Assembly: GCA_030744755.1 (NCBI GenBank)
Contig: JASLPY010000025.1
Span: 1-58,844 of the forward strand
From: Kiritimatiellia bacterium
GTDB lineage: Bacteria > Verrucomicrobiota > Kiritimatiellia > UBA8416 > JADHWI01
Length of the DNA stretch: 58,844 nt
Direction: 5' to 3'
Shown: one piece after another, positions 18,614 through 28,267 of the stretch
Layout: the number at the start of each line of letters is the position of its first letter
Position numbering within the stretch: position 1 is the first letter of the stretch
Notes under the pieces: model-generated
The model's database searches: none
Told to the model about the DNA's origin: nothing
What the model saw: only the letters and a program-made list of their open reading frames with translations
Program-made: the position numbers and the translations under genes

Positions 18614-20527
18614 TCAATCTACCGGTCGTCGTTTGGGCCAGAGGGCCATGGCGTCTTTGATGATTCTGTTGCAGTAACCGGCGCCGTTCGGGTCATGGCC
18701 CGGACGTCGCGGGATCTCCTTGCTTTGAAAAGTCTTCCAGTCCTCGAGTGTGAGCCTGTCATCAATATGCGCGAATCGAAATGCGTTCAAGGCCAGTAGG
18801 AAGGCGTAGCCCGATTCCGTGGCCTTCACTTCTTTGTGCAGAGCCCTGTAGGCAGCATCGGGATCGCCGCAGAGCGCCAGCGCCTGGGCGGCCATTACGC
18901 GGTTGGCTGCCATTGCATCGTTGTCGATCATTTCCCGGAGTGCCTCCTTTGCGCTGTCCTCGCTGGAGCGAAGCAGGAACAGGGCGTAAGCTCCGTAGTG
19001 CCGGGCGACAGGGTGGCTGTGCCGCATGCAGTTCAGATAGTCCGACAGCTTCTTCGGATCGGCAAGAGAAGCGTCCTTGGCAATCTTCAGAAGCTCGACG
19101 ACGGGGTACTCATCGCTCTGGGCGTATTCGTAGAGGCTCTTGAACGGCTTGTCCGGACCCGCAATGTCACTGAACATGGCCTCGGGAATGATGCCCGTGT
19201 CGCGGGTCTTGACCATCCAGGCCTCCAGGTCCTTCTCCAGCATGGCAATCCGTTCCCTGTGTTCGGCCTGGCCAGCCAGGTTCTTTACGTGCCATGGATC
19301 TGATTTCGTGTCGAAGAATTCCACGGTTGGCTTTGGTTTGAAGAACTGGGATTGGATTGGATCGCACTTGCCTGCCTCGTAGTGGCTCTCCCAGGCCCTC
19401 CAGTTGGCCTGCACGGTGAAACCGTACCGGGTGTCGCGGCCACGAGGCCGGTGCGGCATGAAGTTCTGGATATAGTAGTAACGTCCGTCGGTCACTGCGC
19501 GACTGAAGTCATACTGATCGGCCATGCGGTCCCGGAAGAAGTGAACGGATTCCGGTGCTGGTTCCTTGCCTGTCCCCAGGAAGATCCGGCCCTGCATCTG
19601 CTCCGGGACTTCGGTGCCCGCCAGGGACAGCACCGTTTTGGGTAGATCGATGAAGCTGACGAGCCGGTCTGATGTCTGACCGGGCAGGGCAGGGGCCAGG
19701 TGCTGCCATTTCTTCGGGAAGCTGACAATCAGTGGGACCTGGGTGCCGACGTTATAGATGTAGCGCTTGGAACGGCAGAGCATACCGCCGTGATCTGAGT
19801 AGAAGAAGACGATGGTGTTATCGGCCACGCCCTGTTCTTCCAGTTCACGCAGTCTGGCTCCGGCCATGGAGTCCATATGCGTGATGAGGTCGTGTAGCCG
19901 TGCCCAGTCCTCCCGCATTTCCGGCAGGTCGGGATGGTAAGGGGGCAGCTTGATATCTCCAGGGTCGATGCGTGGGGTGGGGGGGATCTGTTTGCGCGCC
20001 ACGTATTGCTTGATCCGGTTGGGGCTGAGCTGGCTTTCATGGGTTACCGTGAAATTGAAGACGGCAAAGAATGGCTGTCCTTCCTTACGGTTCTTCCAGT
20101 GAGCCTTTCCGCTGGATTCATTCCAGAGATTCTTGTCGTTAGAAAAGTTGGAATTGTAGTCCTTCTTCGAGTTGTTGGTGCAGTAGTATCCCGCTTTGCG
20201 CAGAATCCTGGGGTAAGCCGGGATGGAGTCGGGCAACTGAACGTAACTGCGCATCTGGTGCGTGCCGATGGTCGTCGAGTACATTCCTGTCAGCAATGTC
20301 GAGCGTGCCACCGCGCATACCGGGGCGTTGGCGTAGGCACGGGTATAACGAATTCCACGCTCTGCCAGGCGGTCCAGGTTGGGTGTTTGAGCTTCGGGGC
20401 AGTCGTAGCAGCCGAGGTACGGGCTGATATCCTCACAGGTGATCCAGAGGATATTCGGGCGGTCAGCGGCGTAGGACATGCCGGCAAGTGCGCCTATGCA
20501 CAGTATGATAATCAGCTTTTTTGTCAT
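18614..20527 (-). CDS. Exported sulfatase with atypical C-A-V-A-R motif and helical tail
   Basis: 637 residues with signal peptide [20 protein letters not shown]. The sulfatase fold is clear: [49 protein letters not shown]. The sequence resembles N-sulfoglucosamine sulfohydrolase-like and related PVC sulfatases. The cysteine motif is C71-A-V-A-R75, whereas formylglycine-generating enzyme normally recognises C-x-P-x-R (or A at the third place). Val at this position is unusual but sits in an otherwise normal context. Residues of about 480-600 are alpha-helical and HEAT-like ([35 protein letters not shown]). It is the first gene of a minus-strand run with a second sulfatase two bases downstream. 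Start at 20527 is preceded by gagg. Confidence 0.85.
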   Translation of the reverse strand: MTKKLIIILCIGALAGMSYAADRPNILWITCEDISPYLGCYDCPEAQTPNLDRLAERGIRYTRAYANAPVCAVARSTLLTGMYSTTIGTHQMRSYVQLPDSIPAYPRILRKAGYYCTNNSKKDYNSNFSNDKNLWNESSGKAHWKNRKEGQPFFAVFNFTVTHESQLSPNRIKQYVARKQIPPTPRIDPGDIKLPPYHPDLPEMREDWARLHDLITHMDSMAGARLRELEEQGVADNTIVFFYSDHGGMLCRSKRYIYNVGTQVPLIVSFPKKWQHLAPALPGQTSDRLVSFIDLPKTVLSLAGTEVPEQMQGRIFLGTGKEPAPESVHFFRDRMADQYDFSRAVTDGRYYYIQNFMPHRPRGRDTRYGFTVQANWRAWESHYEAGKCDPIQSQFFKPKPTVEFFDTKSDPWHVKNLAGQAEHRERIAMLEKDLEAWMVKTRDTGIIPEAMFSDIAGPDKPFKSLYEYAQSDEYPVVELLKIAKDASLADPKKLSDYLNCMRHSHPVARHYGAYALFLLRSSEDSAKEALREMIDNDAMAANRVMAAQALALCGDPDAAYRALHKEVKATESGYAFLLALNAFRFAHIDDRLTLEDWKTFQSKEIPRRPGHDPNGAGYCNRIIKDAMALWPKRRPVD

Positions 20528-20632
20528 GAGGGCCTCATTATTGAATCGGCATGTGCTCTCAGGAAGGCCGGATCACCTGAAGAAAGTAACGCCCACCCGC
20601 TTCGCCGTCCAGAGATAAGAGTGTGAGAGTTT

Positions 20633-20661
20633 TTGACAGGATTTACAGGATTGAAGATGAT
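20633..20661 (+). promoter_or_regulatory. Possible promoter of the MBL-fold gene, overlapping a short repeat
   Basis: TTGACA at 20633-20638 is followed after 17 bases by GATGAT (20656-20661), about 55 bases before the ATG at 20716. The same stretch reads gacaggatttacaggatt, a near-tandem repeat of acaggatt, so the perfect -35 box could be a by-product of a repeat rather than a promoter. Confidence 0.3.
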
Positions 20662-20715
20662 GGAATGGTGGTATGGAGAAAGAAAGAAGATGGGTGAAGC
20701 TCCGGAGGTGAGGAT

Positions 20716-21579
20716 ATGGACTGGTCTATTGTAGAGGGTAACCGACAGAAGATGGATGGTGGGGCTATGTTTGGCAATGCTCCCAAGGCGCTCTGGTCGC
20801 GGTGGCATGACTGCGACTCGGAGAACCGGATCGACCTGCTCTGTCATTGCCTGGTGGTCAGGACAGAAGGATTTACCGCGATCATGGATACAGGCGTTGG
20901 TGCGTTCATGGATCCCAAGTACGCTTCGCGCTTCGGTGTGGAACAGAGTGAGAACGTCCTGCTTTCCAACCTGGCAGCAAAAGGCATTGCCGAAAGTGAT
21001 GTCGACTACGTGATTCTTTCTCATCTGCATTTTGATCACGTCGGCGGTATTCTGCCAGACTGGCCGGGGATTGAGAGCGAAGACTGGTCTCCGCTGTTTC
21101 CAAACGCGAAGTACGTTTTAGCGGAGAGGCAGTGGGAGAGGGCGCAGGATCCTCATCCCCGTGACCGAGCATCCTATACGCCTGGTGTGCCCGAGAAACT
21201 CATGGAAACCGGCCGTCTAGTCTTGCTCAGAGATGATGATCCTCTCATCCCTGAACTTGATGGCATCATATCGTTTGAGTTCTCTGACGGTCATACGCCG
21301 GGGCTGCTGCACGCGATCGTGCAGGCAGACGGCGAGACGCTCTTTTTCGCAAGCGACATGATCTCAGGCCCCGCATGGGTTCATTGTCCCATAGTTACCG
21401 GATATGACAGGAACCCCGAGTTGATGATAGATGAGAAGCGCCAGGTTCTCGAACGGGCAGTGGCAGGGAACTGGATCGTAATCTACGATCACGATCCCGT
21501 TGTAGCCGCTTCGCGAATTGTTTTTGACGAAAGCAAAGGCAAGTTCTCGGCGGGAGAGATTGTAAAGGGGACGGAGTGA
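20716..21579 (+). CDS. MBL-fold metallohydrolase (lactonase-like)
   Basis: 287 residues, no signal peptide, so probably cytoplasmic. The metallo-beta-lactamase metal motif is intact: SHLHFDHVGG (about residues 102-111, H-x-H-x-D-H). FSDGHTPG, ASDMI and IYDHDP follow and supply the remaining ligands. The layout is that of the N-acyl-homoserine lactonase/quorum-quenching and related MBL hydrolase group, but the natural substrate cannot be told. The start is supported by ggaggtgaggat just before ATG 20716. It is a single-gene plus-strand unit between two minus-strand runs and converges with the HzsA-related gene 2 across a cluster of palindromic repeats. Confidence 0.8.
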   Translation: MDWSIVEGNRQKMDGGAMFGNAPKALWSRWHDCDSENRIDLLCHCLVVRTEGFTAIMDTGVGAFMDPKYASRFGVEQSENVLLSNLAAKGIAESDVDYVILSHLHFDHVGGILPDWPGIESEDWSPLFPNAKYVLAERQWERAQDPHPRDRASYTPGVPEKLMETGRLVLLRDDDPLIPELDGIISFEFSDGHTPGLLHAIVQADGETLFFASDMISGPAWVHCPIVTGYDRNPELMIDEKRQVLERAVAGNWIVIYDHDPVVAASRIVFDESKGKFSAGEIVKGTE

Positions 21580-21595
21580 TGAGTATGTCTCTCCC

Positions 21596-21725
21596 GTAGC
21601 TGAATCCGTGAGGATTCAGAGGTGTAACGGGGAATGCGCGATATGTGTCGGGGGAGCTGAATTCTAACGAATCCAGCTACAGTTGGGATTAGAACTCTCT
21701 TGTAGCTGAATCCGTGAGGATTCAG
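21596..21725. repeat. Three copies of palindromic repeat family A
   Basis: gtagctgaatccgtgaggattcag is found at 21596-21619 and 21702-21725, with a related palindrome agctgaattctaacgaatccagctac at 21655-21680. Each can fold through gaatcc/ggattc. They fill the gap between two convergent genes, and the last copy overlaps the stop codon of the HzsA-related gene (21724-21722). They may act as bidirectional transcription ends. More copies are at 28215, 34252, 51132 and 51191. Confidence 0.75.
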
Positions 21726-24553
21726 AAACTGCCAGCCAGTACGCGCATATCCATTCTCGGCAGGTCCTGGAGTTGCTGGGTGGGTTGCTCGAATGTCTTT
21801 AGCAGCTTCTGGTAATCGGGGTCGCTGGTGTCTGCAAAGACTGCCTTGCCGCATTTCTCTGTGCCGCCTGCGCTTTTCGCCAGCGGGGCTGCCATGAAGG
21901 CGTTGTGCTCCGGGCGGTCGAGGCGCAGGAAGAAACCGTCTTTGTCAGGGGTTTTGAAATAGTCGTTCATGTTCTTGTGGCATGAGGCACAACGCCGCTT
22001 CGAAACATCGGCGAATTCGTTGCGTAATGACGCCGGCAGGATCTGGCGGCAGCCACGATTATCCAGATATGCTGAGTCGCTGCTTCGATAGTAAGGGCAG
22101 TTAAGATCCATCCAAGCGTAGATGCTGTGTTTCTCGTCGGCAGTCATTTTGATCCGGCTCTTGCCGTCTTTGTCGGGATGTCCTTCATGAATGATCTTTC
22201 CAAGCAGCGATGCCTTGGCTCCCCATTCTCCCGGTTCGATTCTGAGAATATTGGCTTCCTGGCCATTGTAGGTCTGTATCCATTTCGTGTACTTTGACTG
22301 TCCTCCACCGCCATGCCTCTCGCTGCCCGTACCTTTCCGTACAAGGTACTCATAGGAGACATTGAAGAAGTCGGTCTTGTCACCGGTCAGTTCGAGACCG
22401 CCGGCTTTCTTTTCCCAGCTATGGCACTTGATACAATGTTTATCCAGCACGGGCTGCACGATCCGCGAGTAGCTGAAACCGTGAACGCCCCATTCAGGTT
22501 TCACGAGCTCCTGGGCGGCACGCTTCATGGCAATAGGCCTGGTACCACCCATTCTTGGCGGTGTCAGGCTGTTGCGGTCGGCATGACATCCCACACAGCC
22601 CTGGATTTCGCCGGGCATGAGATGAGTAAAGGATCGCATTCTCTGGACTGCCCGGCCTTCTTCGTCGAGAGGGAGGAAGTATATCGGTTCACGTGCAGGT
22701 ACCCTGAAATGCGCGGATCCATCCTTCTCAATCGTTGCGTATCCCCAGACCTTCTTCGGCGCATACGTGGCGCCGGCGCTTACAACCGGGAACTGAAATC
22801 CGAAGGCTCTCTTGCTTGGACTGATCCCCAGTGGTTTCTCAACTTCCTGTACGATGGCAAGACGCTTGATTGAGCCGTGCTTAACCTTTTCACCAAGCCC
22901 TTCGTAAACATTCTGCATAAAGATAGTGGCCCATTCCTGCCCATCCTTTTTCTCTGTTGGGCGCAAGTGTGACGCGATGAGCCTTTCTTGCTTGCGCTTT
23001 CTTACGGGTTGAGGGCCATAGAAACCGAGGCTTCCTTGTTTCTTAAGCAGGACAGAAGAGTACTCCATCTTGTAGTCACGCAACTCTATGTCTCCAGCCT
23101 TGGAAACCAGGTAGTACTTTTCATCAACCGGGAATGGATTGAGGAAAGGTCCGCGCACACGGTTGCCATTTCCCTTGTCGACCGCTCCGATATTAATGCT
23201 TGGGGTCAGGTTCTTGATGGCTTCCTGTTCATTGGCGCCCAGTTTCGAATCGATGATGCCGATAGCCCCGCGGCACGGGCCGTTGTGAGATGTCAGAACG
23301 CAGAGCACGTTGCCATCGCTGCCCGGTATCTCTTTCGCATCCATGAACGTTGCCGGGCTCAGCACACGGTTTCCAAAGACGCCGGCCAGTCTTGTGCCGT
23401 CGGGGTTGATTGACCAGAGGCTCTGAATCGGGATGGCGGGCCTGTCTACATATTCCCAGCGGCTGTAAACAATGCGGCCGTCGGAGAACACCGCGGGCGT
23501 GAAATCGTTAAGGTAGTTGGCGCTCAGGCGAGTTTCCTTACTGCCGTCGGCCTCGCAGCGCCACAGGATGGGGGTTGTGGTCTGCCAGCAATATGCAAAA
23601 GCTGGTTTGCGATCTGAGAGAAAAGCTATCCCTCCATCTGGCAGCCAGCAGGCATTGAAATTGTTCGATTGATCCGTGGTGATCTGTTTCAGGTTCTTGC
23701 CGTCGATATCGATGGTATAGAGTTGGAAGGTATCGCTCATGGTCCGTTTCCAACTAAACAGTACCGTGCGGCCGTCATAGTTAAGATTGATGTCGAGAAT
23801 CTCACCCTGGCTGCTGTCGAGTAACCGGGTCAGCTGAGTTTCTTTGCCGGCGAATTCGCAGAGCCAGATGCCTCCCCCGGCACGGAGCCCTTCCTGGTGA
23901 TAGGTGTACACGTGACTGGAGTTGATGGGGTTGCGCTGGTAGGTGAGAATCTTCGTGAAACCCAGTTCGCCAGACCTGATCTTCTCGTTGGACTCGACCA
24001 GCTGCATTGCGGGAGCCGCCGGCTTGGAGAGTTTAGCCATGTCAGGGTGACCGTCATAGATTCCGACTTCTGATGCGCCCGGGTTGAATCCACCATAGTT
24101 GTCGGGGAAACGAAGCGTTACTTTCTTCACGTCGGCAGGCGTCTTGATCTTGATCAATTGTGGCTGCGGCCCCTGTTTGAGTCCCACGGAACTCACGGGC
24201 TTCTCGCCATCGTCAAAGTAGACCTCGCATGACTTGAAGTTCTCGTTGTCCAGGAAAGCCGTGCGTCCCCAGTAGATAATTTCGGCAACGCGAACAGGCT
24301 TTTTCCATTCAAAAGAAATGCTGGCATTCTTTGCCTTCTGGAGGGGAATGCACCATGCCTTGTTGAGATCATCTCTGCTTTGACGGGCAGGGACGTTACC
24401 ATCTGCAACGTACTTTGGGTTGTAGCTTGCACTAAGCTGGCCGCTTGCCGAAATAGCCGCGTCCGGGGCGTGGTTTTTGACGGCCGCCAGCGCATCGGTG
24501 CAAATCAACAGCATTGAAAGCAGGCAGATCGGTCTAAGTGACTGCATATCCAT
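21722..24553 (-). CDS. HzsA-related secreted triheme cytochrome with discoidin-like N-domain
   Basis: 943 residues; gaggag lies six bases before ATG 24553. A signal peptide (about 1-23) is followed by a discoidin/F5-8-type C-like sandwich (about 25-165: VKNHAPDAAISASGQLSASY, VTLRFPDNYGGFNPGASEVG), which often binds sugars. A PD40-like propeller (about 190-560) carries LNYDGRTVLFSWKR and FSDGRIVYSRWEYVDRP. The HzsA-type segment RMRSFTHLMPGEIQGCVGC holds C653-V-G-C-H657. Two more heme sites follow, C707-I-K-C-H711 (IVQPVLDKHCIKCH) and C855-A-S-C-H859. The third heme is absent from the other two paralogues here. It is downstream of the SAM-like/PQQ gene on the same strand with an 89-base gap, so the pair is probably co-transcribed. 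Function unknown; probably an extracytoplasmic redox or sugar-oxidising protein. Confidence 0.8.
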   Translation of the reverse strand: MDMQSLRPICLLSMLLICTDALAAVKNHAPDAAISASGQLSASYNPKYVADGNVPARQSRDDLNKAWCIPLQKAKNASISFEWKKPVRVAEIIYWGRTAFLDNENFKSCEVYFDDGEKPVSSVGLKQGPQPQLIKIKTPADVKKVTLRFPDNYGGFNPGASEVGIYDGHPDMAKLSKPAAPAMQLVESNEKIRSGELGFTKILTYQRNPINSSHVYTYHQEGLRAGGGIWLCEFAGKETQLTRLLDSSQGEILDINLNYDGRTVLFSWKRTMSDTFQLYTIDIDGKNLKQITTDQSNNFNACWLPDGGIAFLSDRKPAFAYCWQTTTPILWRCEADGSKETRLSANYLNDFTPAVFSDGRIVYSRWEYVDRPAIPIQSLWSINPDGTRLAGVFGNRVLSPATFMDAKEIPGSDGNVLCVLTSHNGPCRGAIGIIDSKLGANEQEAIKNLTPSINIGAVDKGNGNRVRGPFLNPFPVDEKYYLVSKAGDIELRDYKMEYSSVLLKKQGSLGFYGPQPVRKRKQERLIASHLRPTEKKDGQEWATIFMQNVYEGLGEKVKHGSIKRLAIVQEVEKPLGISPSKRAFGFQFPVVSAGATYAPKKVWGYATIEKDGSAHFRVPAREPIYFLPLDEEGRAVQRMRSFTHLMPGEIQGCVGCHADRNSLTPPRMGGTRPIAMKRAAQELVKPEWGVHGFSYSRIVQPVLDKHCIKCHSWEKKAGGLELTGDKTDFFNVSYEYLVRKGTGSERHGGGGQSKYTKWIQTYNGQEANILRIEPGEWGAKASLLGKIIHEGHPDKDGKSRIKMTADEKHSIYAWMDLNCPYYRSSDSAYLDNRGCRQILPASLRNEFADVSKRRCASCHKNMNDYFKTPDKDGFFLRLDRPEHNAFMAAPLAKSAGGTEKCGKAVFADTSDPDYQKLLKTFEQPTQQLQDLPRMDMRVLAGSF

Positions 24554-24642
24554 GATACTCTCCTCTTGTTCTTCTAGGTGTACGCGCAGTTTAACAAATC
24601 GGTGATCGCGCTGCTAATGCTAATATCATTCCGCAGCAAGGC

Positions 24643-27600
24643 CTACTTCATGCATGCCACGGTGCCGTCGGTGAAGGAAACAAACAGTTGTCCGCCCGCT
24701 GCCGCCATGCCGTCAAACACTGGGACGATGTCGAGATCGATCTCCGATAGCTTTTCTCCGTTTGCCGTCGACAGGAGCAGGAGCTTGCCGCCCTTGCCAT
24801 TGGCGAGTAACTGTTCCGTGCGTTCTACGCCGGCAATGGCTATAACATCGCCGGCCTTGGTCATGGTTCTGGCGTGCAGTGCAAGTGGCTGTTGCCAGAG
24901 ACGGTGAGGCTTTCCAGATGTACCCGATGGTGCTGGAAAGTCCTTCTTTATCCTCTCGTCTATATTCCGGAGATCGCTGGCAAACAGCGTGGCCTGGGTA
25001 CCATGTCCATCAATGCCCCAGACCGTCTTGCCGTCAAAGACCAGCAATTTGCCGAAAGGCGTCGAATAACCACCGTACTTCCCCCTGGTTATCCACTCGT
25101 ATGCCACGGGCAGGCGGCTGAAATCACCATTGCCGTAGAACCAATGTGAGCGGTGTGCCTCCTGATCATCGAGCAATGTAGATGTTGAGAAGAGGTGATG
25201 CACATCCTGCGGCTGTCTTGCCAGGTTGTCGCTGAACCGCATGTGCCTCAGGTAGACTGAGCTCTCGTCGGCAACCATAATATCCGTGACGTTTCCTTCC
25301 ATGGAGAATGCATCGCTCTTGTCCGGTGCCAGGAACGTCTTGTAATCGGTTCTGTTCTGCGTGATGCCCTTGGGGCTGTGCTCCGGACTTTTCTCCATGC
25401 GTCCCGGGTATTCTCCCTTGACGCTGCCGCCTTTCCTAACCTTGCCGGTTGCTGGATCCAGGCCGAAAATAAGAATGCCTCCGTCCAGGTACGATGAACG
25501 CCCCGCGGCAAAGTAGGCAGTATCGTTCTTTATGAGGATGCTGCCATGTACAGGCCAAAGGCTCTCCACCTGGCCCATTACGACCGTGTTTATCTCCGCC
25601 GGGGCGGCACGGAATCGCCACATCAGCGATCCATCGTCGAGAGCCAGGCAGTAAACGTAACCATTCGCAGCGCCGAAGAGTACGCGGCCACGGTGTATCG
25701 TGGGTGCGGAGTCTACCCCGCCGCCGGCTGTGAATGACCACTTCACTTTGCCGCTCTTGCCATCGAGGGCGTAGACCGTGTGATTGTCCTTGCGGGCGAG
25801 AATGACCGTGCCGTTAGCGACAACGGGTGCGGTTAGACTGCCGCCTATGTCAGCCCGCCAGGAGGCCGTGAGGTCCCTGGATATCTCGGACTCACTGGAG
25901 CCGCTTCTTGACGCATCACCGCGATATGTCGGCCAATCGTTACTTTTTTCCGGACCGCTTCCCGTATCCCTGTCGTAGGCAGGGCCTTTCTCCAGGACTC
26001 CACTGAAACCGTCCACCGCGCCATAGTTCCGTTCATGGGCCAGCGTCCAGAAGCCGTGCAGGATTGATTCGGGGTAACAACCGCAGTTGTGCGGTGGGAC
26101 GTAGGTAAGGCCGTTGGCGGGCATGATGCCGTACTGGCACAGGCCACGCACCCAGTTGTTCCTGACATGGTTTTCGCCTTCTGTATCGAAGTACTCCATG
26201 CCGCGGTGACCGAAAACTATATGGTCGCCAACGCCCTTGTTCCGGTAGCAGCGGTGGTGGTGGCCGGCCGTGACCAGCGTTTCCTTAAGGTCAAGTTTCT
26301 TCACGATCTTGCCGGTGTGCAGGTCACGCCCTTCGTTCAGAATAGGGCTGCTCCATACTACACCGTTGATTACCAGGATATCTACCGACGGGGTTCTGCC
26401 AAAGGGCGTAGCCGCACCGGATTCCCAGAGCTCTTTGCCATTTGCAGCGGACAGTGCGCGCATCGTCCGGCCATCGCAGGAAAGCACAACGCCGTCATGC
26501 ACCACGAGGGTAGCGAAGCCCCATCCGGCAGATCGTCTCGCAGACGATCTTTTCTTCCTTTTCTTGCCCGCCGCTTTCTTCGGCGCAGCCGCGGCTCCTC
26601 CGAAACTCTCGTCCCGCCATTTCTGCGCACCGCTTTCGATATCCAGGGAAACGGTGCTGTTGCCATCCTGAAAGAATACACGCTTGCCGTTCGCTGCAAG
26701 GGTCTGGGGGACGATATTCGCTGTTTCCTCCCTGGGCCAGGTCCAGAGAAGCTTGCCCGTAGAGGCGTTGACGGCCATCACCCGTTTCTTTGAAATGTCC
26801 GCCTTGGGAACATAGCCATGTTCGGGGGTGGTGGCGCCTGCAACGACGAGAAGAACGTTTTCGTGAACGATGAGTTCCTCGGCGTTCTTCGTGTCCGTTG
26901 CCGTCTTAAGTTCCTTTCCGGTGTCGGCATCGAGGATCGATACCGGTTCGCCAATACCCAGCGTAGTGAACACCCGGTCGCCGTCGGTTACCAGCAGCCT
27001 GGCCAACTGAACCGGTCCGGACCGGAAGCCTCGCGTGTGAGAAACCCATGATTTCATTGGCTGCTTCCACAGAAGAATCCCGTTGAAAGCATCCCTGGCC
27101 TCCAGGAACCAGTCAGGCTCGTAGTTGGGAGTATGGACAGGGCCCCTGTCCAGGATGTAGAAGATGCGGCCCTTGCTCGTCACGAGCGCGCTCATGCTGG
27201 CCTGCTTGTCATGGTGGCGTGTCCAGACGGGGGTTGCCATCCACTGAAGATGACGCGGCGGTCCCGATACGCGATCGTTTGCCACGGCGTTGTTCCCTGC
27301 GTCATGCAGGTAATGGGTCCAGTCGTCGGTTCCCTTGGGCAGCGCTTTGACCACCTTGCGCCATTTGGAGTCTTCCTTGATGTAGGCCTCGCCTCGCGGT
27401 GCAAGGATCCGGCTGATTTCCTTTTCGGTCACTCTCGTGCCCTTGTCCGCCACCAGCAGGTTGACCAGGTTGTCTGCGTATGGCAGCTTCTTGCCGTCGA
27501 AAAGGGCAATCGAAATCTTGCCGTACCGCCCTTTATTCCGAAGTCGATTCCTGGCTGCAGCAACCTCCGCCGCGCTGGTGTCGAGTCCATGGACCAGGTA

Positions 27601-27786
27601 GCGCTCATTAACCAGTAGTGACTCGGTCACGACCCCGTCATCGCAATCCAGGTGAACCACCAGGCCACCCGTTACGCTGGTCTGATCAAGTATCTCTTTT
27701 GCAATGTCTGCGCCGAAGGCCAATGTCGTGCAGAGCGTGATCGCCAGAAAGAAACTCGCCGAGGCATTCTTGTATGTCTTGCTCAT
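24643..27786 (-). CDS. Exported SAM-methyltransferase-like / PQQ-propeller protein
   Basis: 1047 residues; ggggag precedes ATG 27786. A signal sequence (KNASASFFLAITLCTTLAFG) is followed by a class I methyltransferase-like fold (about 38-150). Its motif I is VVHLDCDDG, degenerate against the usual G-x-G-x-G; VHGLDTS and ILAPRGEAYI follow. A conserved joint (DDWTHYLHDAGNNAV) leads into PQQ-like propeller blades (about 180-1045) with repeated phrases such as VYALDGKSGKVKWSFTAGG. A Lys/Arg-rich insert (KKAAGKKRKKRSSARR) lies near residue 415. The protein is a paralogue of the C-terminal half of the double-sulfatase fusion. SAM is not expected outside the cytoplasm, so the fold may serve for binding only. 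It is followed by the HzsA-related gene 2. Confidence 0.75.
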   Translation of the reverse strand: MSKTYKNASASFFLAITLCTTLAFGADIAKEILDQTSVTGGLVVHLDCDDGVVTESLLVNERYLVHGLDTSAAEVAAARNRLRNKGRYGKISIALFDGKKLPYADNLVNLLVADKGTRVTEKEISRILAPRGEAYIKEDSKWRKVVKALPKGTDDWTHYLHDAGNNAVANDRVSGPPRHLQWMATPVWTRHHDKQASMSALVTSKGRIFYILDRGPVHTPNYEPDWFLEARDAFNGILLWKQPMKSWVSHTRGFRSGPVQLARLLVTDGDRVFTTLGIGEPVSILDADTGKELKTATDTKNAEELIVHENVLLVVAGATTPEHGYVPKADISKKRVMAVNASTGKLLWTWPREETANIVPQTLAANGKRVFFQDGNSTVSLDIESGAQKWRDESFGGAAAAPKKAAGKKRKKRSSARRSAGWGFATLVVHDGVVLSCDGRTMRALSAANGKELWESGAATPFGRTPSVDILVINGVVWSSPILNEGRDLHTGKIVKKLDLKETLVTAGHHHRCYRNKGVGDHIVFGHRGMEYFDTEGENHVRNNWVRGLCQYGIMPANGLTYVPPHNCGCYPESILHGFWTLAHERNYGAVDGFSGVLEKGPAYDRDTGSGPEKSNDWPTYRGDASRSGSSESEISRDLTASWRADIGGSLTAPVVANGTVILARKDNHTVYALDGKSGKVKWSFTAGGGVDSAPTIHRGRVLFGAANGYVYCLALDDGSLMWRFRAAPAEINTVVMGQVESLWPVHGSILIKNDTAYFAAGRSSYLDGGILIFGLDPATGKVRKGGSVKGEYPGRMEKSPEHSPKGITQNRTDYKTFLAPDKSDAFSMEGNVTDIMVADESSVYLRHMRFSDNLARQPQDVHHLFSTSTLLDDQEAHRSHWFYGNGDFSRLPVAYEWITRGKYGGYSTPFGKLLVFDGKTVWGIDGHGTQATLFASDLRNIDERIKKDFPAPSGTSGKPHRLWQQPLALHARTMTKAGDVIAIAGVERTEQLLANGKGGKLLLLSTANGEKLSEIDLDIVPVFDGMAAAGGQLFVSFTDGTVACMK

Positions 27787-27943
27787 GTACTCCCCTAATG
27801 AATGGTGATCGTTGTCAAGATTATGAAGACTATCTTAGCCGCAGGGGGAACGGAAGCCAATAGGCCGTTTCTCGGTGCGCGGGTGGTACTTGTTGGGGAG
27901 GGGAGCGGCAAGAGATGAGGTGCCCCTCCAGGGCACATTGCAC

Positions 27944-28017
27944 AGATTAAGGTAAAGATTAGGGCAAAGATTAAGGAAGATGTTCTGTTTTCCTTATCTT
28001 TACCGTAATCTTTACCC
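27944..28017. repeat. Inverted arms of a 12-base period repeat
   Basis: The left arm (27944-27979) repeats agattaaggtaa-like units with a 12-base period. The right arm (27992-28017) is its near-perfect complement. Together they form a long AT-rich hairpin in the gap upstream of the SAM-like/PQQ gene. A related scrap (agattaagattaag) occurs near 54491. Confidence 0.6.
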
Positions 28018-28114
28018 TTGTCTGATGGATCAAATGCTCTTTTTAGGGTGAGTGTTTCCAAGCATTTCAGTACGCAACCCCTTTTCGGAGAACGTCTAGC
28101 GAATGACTCACAAC

Positions 28115-28144
28115 GGACGCCGAGGCCGGCGTCCCTCCCGCCGG
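28115..28144. repeat. Palindromic repeat family B, half copy
   Basis: ggacgccgaggccggcgtcc is a perfect-arm palindrome followed by ctcccgccgg. This matches the first half of the full two-palindrome element seen at 29937, 42417 and 44204. Confidence 0.65.
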
Positions 28145-28214
28145 TGGACTATCTTTTCACTGGAAATTGGCTGGTTCGCGGCCTCGCGGATCGCAGGTTC
28201 GGGAAGATGGCCAT

Positions 28215-28267
28215 GTAGCTGAATCCGCTTGGCCTCCATAGCCTGGGCGACGGGGGTGAGGATTCAG
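28215..28267. repeat. Palindromic repeat family A, long form
   Basis: The outer ends are those of the short form (gtagctgaatccg ... gaggattcag). Between them lies an extra segment, cttggcctccatagcc followed by gggcgacgggggt. The same long form occurs inverted at 51191-51243, so the extra segment is a conserved part of a second size class and not a random insertion. Confidence 0.7.

Noticed and set aside
19934..20626. 230-codon plus-strand open frame
   Set aside because: Antisense to the sulfatase at 18614-20527, which has a signal peptide and the full set of sulfatase motifs.
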